The notes under the pieces were generated by a model. That model saw only the letters and a program-made list of their open reading frames with translations. It did not search any database and had not been told where the DNA came from. 64,000 nt of DNA from Colletotrichum lupini. Its lineage: Eukaryota > Ascomycota > Sordariomycetes > Glomerellales > Glomerellaceae. Shown here in pieces: positions 14,601 through 24,774 of the stretch (positions within the stretch are counted from its first letter, which is position 1; each line of letters starts with the position of its first letter). A program made the position numbers and the translations under genes. Location: contig NC_064678.1 of NCBI RefSeq assembly GCF_023278565.1, forward strand, positions 6,634,001-6,698,000, written 5' to 3'.

Positions 14601-15747
14601 ACCTTGGTATTCCGCATACCTCAAGATGGCGATAGTCTGTCTGAGTGAGGAGTAGCTGCTCTGGTGCAGAGTGAAAGCGAGGCATAATGACCAAGTGCAA
14701 GGTCGGTTATGCAGTGTGCGTGCGAGATGCCCCGTCAGGCTGGGGAATACCTAAGATACCTATCCGTACGAATACTCCGTACTCCTGGCGTATTCCGTAC
14801 CTTACCTACCTGCACAAGAATAAGAACAAGAACAAGGAGGCACAATTATGCAGAACTGCTGAATAGACTAAGGTGCCTGGTGAATGCTGCGGGCGAGTTT
14901 CGGCAGGCGGGCGGGTGGGAATCCATGTGAAGAGATTTTCCCACCTTCCCTGTCTTGACACTTCTTGCCCGGTTCAGACGATTTCGGAGGGACATCCCAG
15001 AGTGACTTCCTGCTTTCCCAGTTCCCACCTAAGGTACTCCGTAGCACGGTAGGTATCTTCTCTGGTTTGGCGAGTGCTCCTGCTGGCTACTGCTGCTCCT
15101 GCTCGGGGTTGCTTGTTGTCGGGTCCCCGTTTGCCCCGACGGCACTTTCCCATTCGCAGCCAACTGCAGTCGGGTAAGGTACGACTCGCAAGTCTGCACC
15201 TGCGGGCCTGCTCAGATTCGTGGTGACCTCGGAGAAGTGAGGTAACGTACCCAAGTTAAGGTACATGTGCATCCAGCGTGCCATGGAACGCCCACCTCGT
15301 GCTCATGCCCATGCCGCTTGTCGAATTTTTCTTCAGGTGCCGTTCCCCTGCCTGCCTGTCACTGTCTGTCTGTCTGCCTGCCCGCTGCCGCCTCCCTGCG
15401 TCCGTCGTTTCTTGTCATTGTCACTACCCTACTTTGGAGAGGTAGTTTACTGTGTACGAATACATGCCAGGTAGTCGACGGATACCCGTGCTTAATTTAC
15501 CACTCACAGATGCAGGAAAAGGCTGTGGATGATCGCCAGTGGGTGCGTGGTGGGTTTGACGCTAAATACGCCATGGATTTTGCGGATTCCTCATCCATGG
15601 GGTGGCTCTTAAGTCCCGTCCTGGCAGGGAAAAAGCCTCGTCAGGACCAGGGCTTAGGTTCATCGAGGGTCGGACGGGGGCCATCGTGGCATCGTCACTG
15701 GGCCCAATACAGCAGGTACGTACGCCTTACCTAATTAGACCCGGATC

Positions 15748-15780
15748 TTATCAGATTTAGATAATCAGATCATCAGATAA
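15748..15780. promoter_or_regulatory. Cluster of SreA-type GATA sites
   Basis: TTATCAGAT at 15748-15756 is the reverse complement of ATCTGATAA, and ATCAGATAA lies at 15772-15780. Both fit ATCWGATAA, the known consensus of the fungal iron repressor SreA/SRE. A third GATAA (TTAGATAA) lies between them, giving three GATA cores in 33 bp. Binding is inferred from the match and from the position inside the siderophore locus. Confidence 0.6.
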
Positions 15781-15964
15781 CTCGGGCAAAATGATGCCAA
15801 CCGCGCCAAAAATTCCCGCAAAACCAGCAAAACCGCACAACCACCTACCTTACCTTACACTCAGCACACCCACCCAATGTGCCAATCTTGAATGAGGTGG
15901 TCCCGTCCCAGGCTAAAAACCCCACTGCCGCAAACTCCGACGAGGCGACATATCCTCGGTTGAC

Positions 15965-16030
15965 TGCTCTCAGCCATTCGTCTTTCTCTTCCCCTTCCTC
16001 TCGATTTTTTTTTTTCTTTTTTCCCTCCCG
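15965..16030 (+). promoter_or_regulatory. CT-rich promoter-like tract downstream of GATA cluster
   Basis: An almost pure pyrimidine stretch on the plus strand with long T runs begins about 185 bp after the GATA cluster. Such tracts typically sit just upstream of transcription starts in filamentous fungi. The first ATG after it (about 16104) opens only a 53-codon ORF without recognisable features, so any transcript may be non-coding or spliced in a way I could not resolve. Confidence 0.3.
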
Positions 16031-17313
16031 TTTCCAATTCTCTGTGCGGCTCATTGGCATATCGTGCCACAAATCTAATACACTTCCCAGCCGCTGCAAA
16101 GCCATGAATCACCTCAACGCTCGCCAATGGATCCGGGGGGCTCTTGCGAGAAACCTCCAGTGTTTCCCCATATTCCCATCGCCCACGTTGTCGCCCGCAA
16201 ATCTGGCTGTCCAGAGCTGCCCAATCTCCGCCTCGACTCCGGTCTCCGGCCCGCATTCTTCGTGATACGCCGGAACAGGATGTTGCCTTCCCGCTTCGCT
16301 TACCCGTACTTGACGTTGTGCACTACATCCTGAAAGAGGCAAATTGATAGTCCTCTAGCAAACTAGCTAGGTATCACCATGCTGTGGGTGGCTGTCTCCC
16401 TCAAGAACAGAGTCTTCACGTTCATGATAGTGGCTGTAAGTCACTGCATGCTGTGTGGCATGGATAGCTCCACGAGAGAGAGGTACGTACTGCAACGGAT
16501 TCTTTCCACATCTTGTCAGATTAGATCCATCACCAAGTGCGTCTTGGAAGGGAGGCAAAGTACCTCATTCTGCATAATGCCAGGGCTCACACTACTGCGA
16601 GTGTAAGTATTCATTCATTCATTCACTCTCTCCTCTGCGCTAAGGCAAGGTCCTCTCCCAATACTACGCAATGGGCTTATGGATGCATTCTAATAGCCTC
16701 GTACTCTGTACAAGTACGCATCTTCAGTCCTCGGGGTTGATGCCGACACACCCCCCGGGGCCCAGCAATGGCACACCTTGGAACCTCAATCCCGAGGTCT
16801 TCTCGTGAACCCCCCGGTCTCATTGCCCGCTCTCGGAGCAAAGCTTTGCACCATCTCAATCGCCCGACTCATGTTTTCTTGGTGATCCTGCCGCCTCCAC
16901 AGCGCGCATTGGATCGCATGTGCCCCGGTTTTTCCACATTCCACAACCCGTCAAGTCTCTAGGTGACCATCTGCGACACAACCTGCATCTTGGCTCCCTT
17001 CTTTTCGAGCTTCGAGACTTGTTCGACAGACGCGCCGCAGCCCTGTGGTACAGATCAATTGAATGAACAAGAAGCCGGTTTGCAAAAGAATACCTTGAGT
17101 AGGGAAGAACTTTTGACAATGGTACGCCGTTCTTGCCTAGGATGGTCCTCCAACCTGTAACAGTTTCGCGCATAAGGTGACTTCCGGGGCACCTAAAGTT
17201 GATTGTCCTTTCTTTCATGTTCCATTCCCAAAAAAAGAGAAGCCTCCACCGATACATGAGTTTCCATTATTCTACCTTACCTCAGTGCAAGGAGGGATAG
17301 AACAGACCAGGCA

Positions 17314-17337
17314 GGTAAGGTAAGGTAAGGTAAGGTA
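17314..17337 (+). repeat. (GGTAA)n pentamer microsatellite
   Basis: Five near-perfect tandem copies of GGTAA. The same pentamer, or its complement TTACC, recurs as one to three copies elsewhere in this gap (for example near 15845-15857 and 15726). Confidence 0.85.
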
Positions 17338-17575
17338 TACGTACTCAGTAGACACTTCCAAATAAAACAACTAAAAGTTCCAGGTTTTGCGTGTACGAAT
17401 ACGTAGGCATACGTACCTGAGGCATGCAGCTAGAAAAGACACAGGTACCGTGGAGGTACGTATGGAAGGTTCGCGACGTCAGGAAGGCGGCATAGGCCCG
17501 TTCTTAGCCTCCCTCCCTCCTACCTGGGACGGCCTTGAACCGAAGGAAGGAAGGACGGACCTGAGAGATTTGATC

Positions 17576-17594
17576 TTATCAGATCCGAAGATAA
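17576..17594. promoter_or_regulatory. Second SreA-type GATA site pair
   Basis: TTATCAGAT at 17576-17584 (minus-strand ATCTGATAA) is followed by GAAGATAA at 17587-17594. The first matches the full ATCWGATAA iron-repressor consensus; the second is a core GATAA. The pair lies 2.4 kb upstream of the sidA start codon and just before another CT-rich tract. Confidence 0.55.
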
Positions 17595-17599
17595 CCCCG

Positions 17600-17720
17600 A
17601 AATCGCATCATGACCCCTCCCCCGACTCCACTTGGTCGTGCAAACTGTTCATCATCGATTTTTTTCTCTCCTCTTGACCTGTCATCGTCTCACCCCTCCC
17701 TCCCTGTTCACTAACGCATT
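17600..17720 (+). promoter_or_regulatory. CT-rich promoter-like tract after second GATA pair
   Basis: Pyrimidine-rich sequence with T runs, resembling a fungal core promoter and 5' leader on the plus strand. The ORFs that follow (for example 17729-18031, 100 codons) show no recognisable domain. sidA has its own TATA box 2.2 kb further on, so this tract may start a separate transcript or a long sidA leader. Confidence 0.3.
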
Positions 17721-19893
17721 TTTTTTGTATGTACTTCGTCCCCTTCGCTTCCCACATCCTCGTCCCTCCTGCATCTAGGTCCCCCGTCCGATTTCTGCAT
17801 CGCGACCAATTTGGAGTGGGTCTTACTGGCACCATCGATCTGCAACATCTAGGAAAGCGTCGCCGACAAGTTTCTCGTAAACCGACGGCTTTGGCCTGGC
17901 CTACTGCACGGAGCATGGCTACTTTGCCCGTGAAGTTTCTTCAAGCCACGCCTCGATGTCATCGCCCTTGTCCGGCGGCTTCTAGTCTCAACGGCCAGTG
18001 CCCGAGCAACCCAAGTACTTCACCGACGTGAAGCATTCCAGTACACGAAAGAGACTCGAGACAATATCATAACAAGAGAGATAACAAATACTATATGACG
18101 AACAGACAAGCTCTCGGCGAGGCGAGGACTCGAAAAAGTCCCAGATACCAGGAATTACGGTTGAAATCGGACAGAAGAAAAGCATCGATCGATACCTTGA
18201 TTGCCTCAGACAAGCATCAGCTGAGCCTTTCCAGGGTCCAGTCAACGTCGTTGTCATCCCCGCGTTGGGAAAACTGTTCGTTCGTCGGGTCGCCTATGGT
18301 CCATCGTCGTCGCTAGGCGCTCGCTTTAACGCTCAACCCGTCGTCAGGCCTTCAATCGCTTCGGTATTTTCATTCTAGCTTCTGTGCCTCCGGTCCATCC
18401 CTCCCGTCCGCTCCACTCCTGTGGCCCGGCACATGCAAACGAGCCAGCGACGCCAAGGCGTGCGACCGCCGCTCGCCGCCGCTGATGCTGGACACCATCT
18501 CAGACGGATTGGTTCAATGGTTATGGGGTCCTGTTCTTCATTGCTTTTTCCGTCCTCGTGCAATCGACAATGCAGTGCTGCTCTCGACCTTACCTTAATC
18601 TTCTCCGTCAACCGAAGCGCATTTCCCACTCTTGTCTGTGTGTACATACATACAACCCTTCACTGCACCCATCCATCATCCACTCGCCCACTCAAGAAGT
18701 TCCTCCATTCACCAAAGGACCACTTACACCACCTATGTATGGACACAAAGTACCATGGACATGAACTTGGCATGGGTTCCAGTCTGCGAGACCCAGACCA
18801 AGACCCAGGACCCAGACCCTCCCAGGGCATCCCTTACTAGCGAGCCCATCTCTGGAGTCAGCCCGTTGCGACTCTGTCCCTGGCCCCAACCCCTGGATGT
18901 GGAAAGGCGTCCGTTGTGGATGGCTTCTTGCTTTGAGCCGAGCTGGCGCTTCACTCTTTGCGCCCACGAGGTACGCCAATACCTATGGCAGCCACCTATA
19001 CTACTCCGTACCGTCACTACCCACGGCATTCTGCGCAGCTCTTCTCCCAAGAGAGATGGGCCAGCCAGGGTCCTGTCCTGTCCTCTATAGGCTTTCTCCG
19101 GCAGAATGACAGGATCGCGGCATCGATGTTGCCCCATTCGCGCGAAGAACCGAATGTTGCAATTTGAGTAGGCTCCTCCAAATACGTCTAGTCCCTAGCC
19201 TCTGGGGCGTGTAACCAAACGATAATGTACAGAGTACGGATACCCCTTACCCAGTCCCAATCTCCATCTGCTCGTTCGTGAGCTCCGAGGCGAGGGTCCA
19301 GCGGTCCAGCTTCGAACTTGTCGGTCGATCACGCCGCCTCAATGGGACGCGGGCATCCATCGACGTCTGCCCGTTTTGCATATTAGCCCCTCGGTGCCCC
19401 TCCTCTCCTTCCCATGCGTCTCTTGATTCTTCTTCACCAGCTCCCATTTCTCTCCTCAAGCCTTCTCTCAACCGCCCATTCAACCGGTGGCCCAGCTTCA
19501 TTATACCCAAAGGCTTCAACCAGATACGCCACTCTTTGAGAGTCGATGACGAACAGTGTGGCTTGAGACTACTTTGGATCAATCACAAGGAAAACGCCAG
19601 GATTAGACGAAAAAAAAAAAAGTTCTAACCACTCCCAAAAATACCCCGCGTAGTTTCGCACCCGCATCCCACTTTTACACCGGGCTTTTATTCAAACCGT
19701 CTCAAAATCGAAAAGTAACGCCCTCAAGGTCAGTTGATGTGCTCCCACTCTTCCGAAAGAGTGAGATTTCAAAGGTCATGAAGCTGATGGTTTTAAAGCC
19801 CCTGCTCTTCCCGCTCAGTTGCATTGTCACTGGCACATTGATCGACCCATTCGCTCGTCAAATAATACCCCCAGCCGCTGTTTGCGACTTGTC

Positions 19894-19899
19894 TATATA
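19894..19899 (+). promoter_or_regulatory. TATA box of the ornithine monooxygenase gene
   Basis: TATATA lies 77 bp before the chosen sidA start codon. An A/C-rich leader follows and ends in CACC immediately before the ATG, which fits a short 5' UTR. Confidence 0.5.
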
Positions 19900-19970
19900 C
19901 CCAGCACACGCATACTTACACCAAACCACGTAATTTGAAACCCCCACCACCACCACCACTACCTATCACC

Positions 19971-21710
19971 ATGTCTCCTCACTGCGACTCGCCGACCAAC
20001 GGCTCCGATGCCGGCAGCGGCTTTTCTTCCTACAATGGTAACGGCAATGGCTACGCCAACGGCAACGGAGCCGCCTACCAGAACGGCAACGGTGTGAATG
20101 GCCACCAGAACGGTGCCTCCCGCATCCAAAAGTCCCAGTACCTCCAGCCCACCGACCACAGCGATATCCACGACCTCATCTGCGTTGGCTTCGGCCCCGC
20201 CAGTTTGTCTGTTGCCGTCTCCATGCACGACTTCCAGGAGGCCGGCCGCCAGCTCACTCCCGGCTCAGCTGCCGCCAAGGTGCTCTTCCTCGAGAAGCAG
20301 CCGGCCTTCGCATGGCACCCGGGCATGCTTCTTTCCGGCGCCCGCATGCAAATCTCCTTCATCAAGGACATGGCCTCCCTGCGCAACCCTCGTTCTCAGT
20401 TCACCTTCCTCAACTACCTCCACAGCAACGACCGCCTAGTTGAGTTCACCAACCTGGACACTTTCCTGCCCGCCCGCGCCGAGTACGAGGACTACCTGCG
20501 CTGGTGTGCTCGCCATTTTGACGATGTTGTTGAGTACGGCCGTGAGGTTGTCTCCGTCTCCCCCGACCCTCAGACTGCTGGCAGCATCAAGACCTGGACC
20601 GTCAAGTCCCGCAACATCAAGACCGGCCAGGTCAGCTCCTACCAGACCCGCAACGTCCTGATCGCCAACGGCGGCCAGCCGCGCATCCCCAAGGTCATGC
20701 CCGCCAACCACCCGAAGATCATTCACTCCTCCCAGTACGCCCAGCTCGTGCCGCAGCTTCTCAAGGACAACTCGAGACCCTACAGAGTCGCCGTCATCGG
20801 TGCCGGCCAGTCTGCTGCCGAGATCTTCCGCGACGTCCAGCGCGCGTACCCTAACGCCAAGACGTGGATGGTGATGCGCTCCGAGTTCCTCAAGCCCGCT
20901 GACGACTCGCCGTTTGTCAACTCCATTTTCAACCCCTCTTACGTCGACGAGCTGTACCCCAAGTCTCAAAGCTACCGCCGCTCTCTCATCAAGGAGGCCA
21001 AGGCGACCAATTACGGTGTCGTGAGACTCCAGCTCATCGAGGCCCTGTACGAGATGCTTTACCACCAGAAGCGCACCCTCGGCTACGACGAGCGCAAGTG
21101 GCCCCACCGTATGCTCTTCGGCCGTGACATCACTCAGGTCACCGAGAGCAAGGAGACCGACCGCCTGCAGATCCACGTCCGCCGCCTCGAGGACGCCGCC
21201 GGCGACAGCCTTCAGGATGGCTTCGTCAACCAGCTGCCCGGTGACGAGGTCCTCGACGTCGATCTGATTGTTGCGGCGACTGGATACCAGCGCAACGCCC
21301 ACATCGACATGCTCCGCGACAGCTGGAACCTGCTTCCTGAGATCACCCCCGCCGGCAATGCCAGCGAGCGCGAGCTTGTTGATGGATGGGAAATTGCCGG
21401 CCCTGACGCGACCTCGGGATCGAGGAAGCTTGAGGTTGGACGCGACTACCGTGTGCGATATGCCCCTGGCGCTGTGGCGCCTGATGCTGGTGTTTTCTTG
21501 CAGGGATGCTGCGAAGCGACCCACGGAGTAAGTTGAACCCCGCCAACTCATTTTTCCCTCATCACCCCACTACATCTGGGACATTGTGACTGACGAGCTT
21601 CCTCCCAACAGCTGAGTGATACCCTGTTGTCAATTCTCGCCGTGAGATCGGCCGAGGTTGTCGACTCCATCTTCCCCTCTGCTCCGAGGGCCAAGACCGT
21701 TTCCAACTAG
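19971..21710 (+). CDS. sidA: L-ornithine N5-monooxygenase (SidA type)
   Basis: FAD- and NADPH-dependent enzyme that hydroxylates L-ornithine at N5, the committed step of hydroxamate siderophore synthesis. Exons 19971-21527 and 21612-21710 join in phase 0 (donor GTAAGT, acceptor CAACAG) to give 551 residues. Visible motifs are the FAD-binding VGFGPASL at about residues 72-79, the NADPH-binding [12 protein letters not shown] near 273, and the C-terminal ATGYQRN near 435, followed by [15 protein letters not shown] across the intron. The N-terminus has a low-complexity NG-rich stretch (residues ~20-45) absent from the catalytic fold. The start is the ATG in CACCATG; the frame extends upstream only through non-ATG codons. 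Codon use is strongly C-ending, unlike the NRPS, suggesting high expression. It diverges from the siderophore NRPS and should provide its substrate precursor. Confidence 0.97.
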
Positions 21711-22061
21711 ACGTGATTTTTTAACGACTTTATTCTTATTAGAGAGAGGGATGGGAAAGACATTTCATGAGTCTCTTTTGGATTGGTCATTGGCATGGGA
21801 CATGTGTACCTGATGACATCTCTTTGTGTATGTGCCCTTGGGCAGGGTTCTTTCTCAACATCTCTTCGGAACTTGTGAAGAACTAAAAAAGACATGGCGC
21901 GGAGTTTTATCTGTTTTTGATTTTTCAAACGAATTCCATTATTCCTGCTTCAATAAATCTTCAACTCTTTTTTTTTTTCCCCTCTCGAGACGTCACTGAT
22001 CCCCATCGAGAGAAACTGCTCTTACGTTGATGTGATATCTGGCTCTTGTTTATATGATGGT
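21711..22061. other. Convergent 3' intergenic spacer
   Basis: AT-rich 351 bp between the stop codons of sidA and the Zn2Cys6 regulator, with a long T run near 21970. It should contain both 3' UTRs; no ORF or repeat of note is visible. Confidence 0.6.
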
Positions 22062-24774
22062 TTATATGGAATAGTTATTACTGTACAATTGCGCGTCGTT
22101 GTGTTCAACCCAAGCCACAAGTTCTTCATATATCGGGCCATCCTCCGTCGTCATGGGATATAATAATACATGGCTTGGGCCGGGCGGGAAGGTTTGATGC
22201 TGAGATTGTTGAGAATATGATGTGGATGGCGTGTTGATGCTGCTGCTAACGTTCGTTACGTCGTCCGACGTTAGGCCAGGGGTAGAAGGACCTCCACTGA
22301 CACCACCAGCGCGGGCGGTATAGACAGCTTGGCTGTCCAGTCGCAACCGCTGAACTATAGACTGGAGGTCTTTCAGGACGGTAGCGCAGTCCCGAGCGTA
22401 GTTGCTTTCTGTCTTGGCCTCTTCTTCAAAGACGCTGATGGCAAAGTTGACGTTGATGTCGTCGGGCTCCGTGGCTGGCGAGAAGACGAGAAGCTCTTCC
22501 AGCATGAGAATAATGGCGGCGTTGAATATGTAGTGCAACCCTGCTTGCAAAAACTTGCGAGTGCCACCGTTGAGACGCATCAGCCAACGAGCGAGGTACA
22601 AGTTTGCATGCGCCGCCTTTGAGCAGGAGCTTATGCGGTCTGCGTGGTGTGAGAATTCCCAACGACGGTCTGAGGTGATGTAGCGCTCGGCAAAGGTCTT
22701 TTTAACAGCAGCAAAGAAGATGGGGCGGACGACAAGGATGAGAAGCTGTAGATCCGGGAAGACTTTGAGTTAGTACGGGGTTGCGACTGTCCTCTATATT
22801 CCCAGACTGGGAGAGGGGTGTCATGAAGTGGAAGGAGGGGGAAACGTATGACCCCATCCTTATTCGGAGACGCAACGCAAGGAGGGAAAGGAAGGCGGTG
22901 GGGCAAATCAAGCTTACCTGGTTGTATGCCATATGCAGGAGACAGCATGAGGGATCGCTACTTGGATGAGACGTAGACATTTGCAGGGTGGGCGGCAGTG
23001 ATGACTGCCAGCTCCCGAGCAACTGCAGCGCTCGGTCGATGTGCCGCGCCGCACCTCCGGGACCACGATCCCAGGGGGCGACTCTATACGTGTTGCAGAC
23101 AATGTGGCCCGAAATGCGGGCCAGCTCGACGTGGGCTCGAAGGCCGGCTGCAGGGGGTAAAGACCCTGGCTTTTCACTACACGGGGGTTGACCATTGCGT
23201 TAGACGAGTGCCTTATTGCTTCGACGGGAATCCATCATCGGAGATCTCCATCAAGTAGGATGCCGGAGGACTGGGATAGGGAAAGGGAACTTACAGATCA
23301 TCGCAAGGCAGTGGTAGCCGGATAGCATCGTCCATGATAATGGGAGGACGGCCCATAAGACAGCTCAACCAGCGATCGAGAATATAAAGAGTCCAGAAAA
23401 CGCGTTTCCCACGCTCGTCGACCCAACCACGGTGGGCGCCGTGCATAATGGATATATGCATGGCATTGCTTACGTAGACGTAGGCTGCATCGCGGCGGTT
23501 CATCTCGATAAGGTAGAAGCCCATCAGTGCTAGAACAGCAACGTCGCTGATGGTATACCGGGTGATATCGAGAGGGTTACCTAGGAGAAGGCGGGCGCGG
23601 GCGAAGTAAATCTGGCTCAAATCTTTTGGGACCAGCATCGAACTCGCCGTGGTATTCGCTTGACAGGCGACGGCAAAGGCGGTATGGTAGAATGCAAGAT
23701 GACGATAGTTGTCGGAGACGACCTGTTGAGAGGTCCCGGACGGAAACACCTCGGGCTTCACGTCGCCAGACACGGTGGGCGCTGGCGGTGGTTGGCTGAG
23801 ATCGCCCCACCAGTAGATGCCGCCGCACGGGAATTCGCTGTTGCCGTCTTGGATGAAGTTTCGGAGGTCGGCAAGCATACCAGCCATTTCGTCCCGAGAA
23901 GGCAGTGAAAGAGGGTCCACGTTCGACTCAACCTCAATCGGACGAGAGTCGTATGTCTGATAACTGCCAAGGGAAGAAAGAAATGTCAAACCGCTAGTTG
24001 GCGTCGGTGACAGCCACTGCGGGTTGTAAGCAAGTGGCAAGACGGTGGACATGAACTCCTTGAGGTAGTCAAGGAATGTTGCGCCAGAGGTCTCGCCAAG
24101 AAAACGGGCTCTTCCATCCTGGTCGTGCAGTGTGCGTCCATCGGCGGTCTCAGCGACAATCTCGTTACTGGCTTCCCCGTAAGAATCATGGGGCTCTGGG
24201 GGTGTAAGGGACGGAGCCGAGCCGGCACGAGACCCCTTCACGTCGACATCCTGTTGCAACAGTTGCCGTCTCGCAACGTCGTCGGGTACGGCAATCTGCA
24301 GAGCCCGTTCTGCAATCTCAAGCTTCCTCCTCAGATCATCTAGATCGTTCCGAGCCACGGAGACTTTCTCGATCACGGTGGGATACTGGCATTCTCGTGA
24401 TGAGCTGCGGCATTGGCGGCACGGTCTCTCACCGGAGCATTTGATGCGGCGGACATTGCAGCTATTGCACCTGTGGAAGAAGTTCAGTACGTTGATTGTA
24501 GGGTAAAAATGAGACAGCGATGAGAGTAACATGTGCTGGGGAAGAAATGCTGCTTAACGGAGGGAACGTGGTTGGTAGGAAAGAAGGACGAATGTATACA
24601 GCGAATCAAAGGCTAAGAACAGTAGAAGATGAAGATACTAGTAATTCCACAAGCGACTTACGCTGTTGCAACACGCTTCCGTTGCTCTGGCGCTACCTTG
24701 TGCCGTCGCGGGTTGACAGGCAAACGAGATGCACGGCTGGAGTTTTCGATTTGTTCTGGCTGCTGCTGCTGCAT
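22062..24774 (-). CDS. Zn2Cys6 fungal-specific transcription factor
   Basis: Nuclear DNA-binding regulator of 743 residues from four exons: 24662-24774, 23295-24470, 22918-23176 and 22062-22745. The first intron lies directly before the zinc cluster: RKRVATA joins CNSCNVRRIKC. The six cysteines are C39, C42, C49, C55, C58 and C65 (C-x2-C-x6-C-x5-C-x2-C-x6-C). A short coiled-coil-like segment (LDDLRRKLEIAERALQIA) follows. The fungal_trans middle homology region is clear around RVFWTLYILDRWLSCLMGRP and IIMDDAIRLPLP. The C-terminus is Ser/Thr/Gln-rich. The gene converges on sidA, but whether it controls siderophore genes is not shown by the sequence; the known regulators SreA and HapX belong to other families. 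Exon 3 uses acceptor GTGTAG; alternative acceptors nearby give the wrong frame. Confidence 0.9.

Larger units (their letters stand above)
11609..19970. other. Long divergent intergenic region between NRPS and sidA
   Basis: This 8.4 kb separates the NRPS and sidA start codons. I found no ORF with recognisable domains; the ORFs present (up to about 175 codons) have low-complexity or arginine/proline/serine-rich translations typical of GC-rich non-coding DNA. It holds a TG/CG-rich microsatellite near 12315-12365, dispersed TACCTTACC/GGTAAGGTA pentamer repeats, two SreA-like GATA groups (15748-15780 and 17576-17594), CT-rich tracts at about 15965-16030 and 17600-17720, and a TATA box close to sidA. 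The CT tracts resemble fungal transcription start regions, so unannotated transcripts are possible. Confidence 0.7.

Noticed and set aside
20436..21551. 371-codon minus-strand ORF opposite sidA
   Set aside because: It is a shadow of sidA caused by its strong C-ending codon bias; the translation has no domain, and the sense strand is clearly the enzyme.
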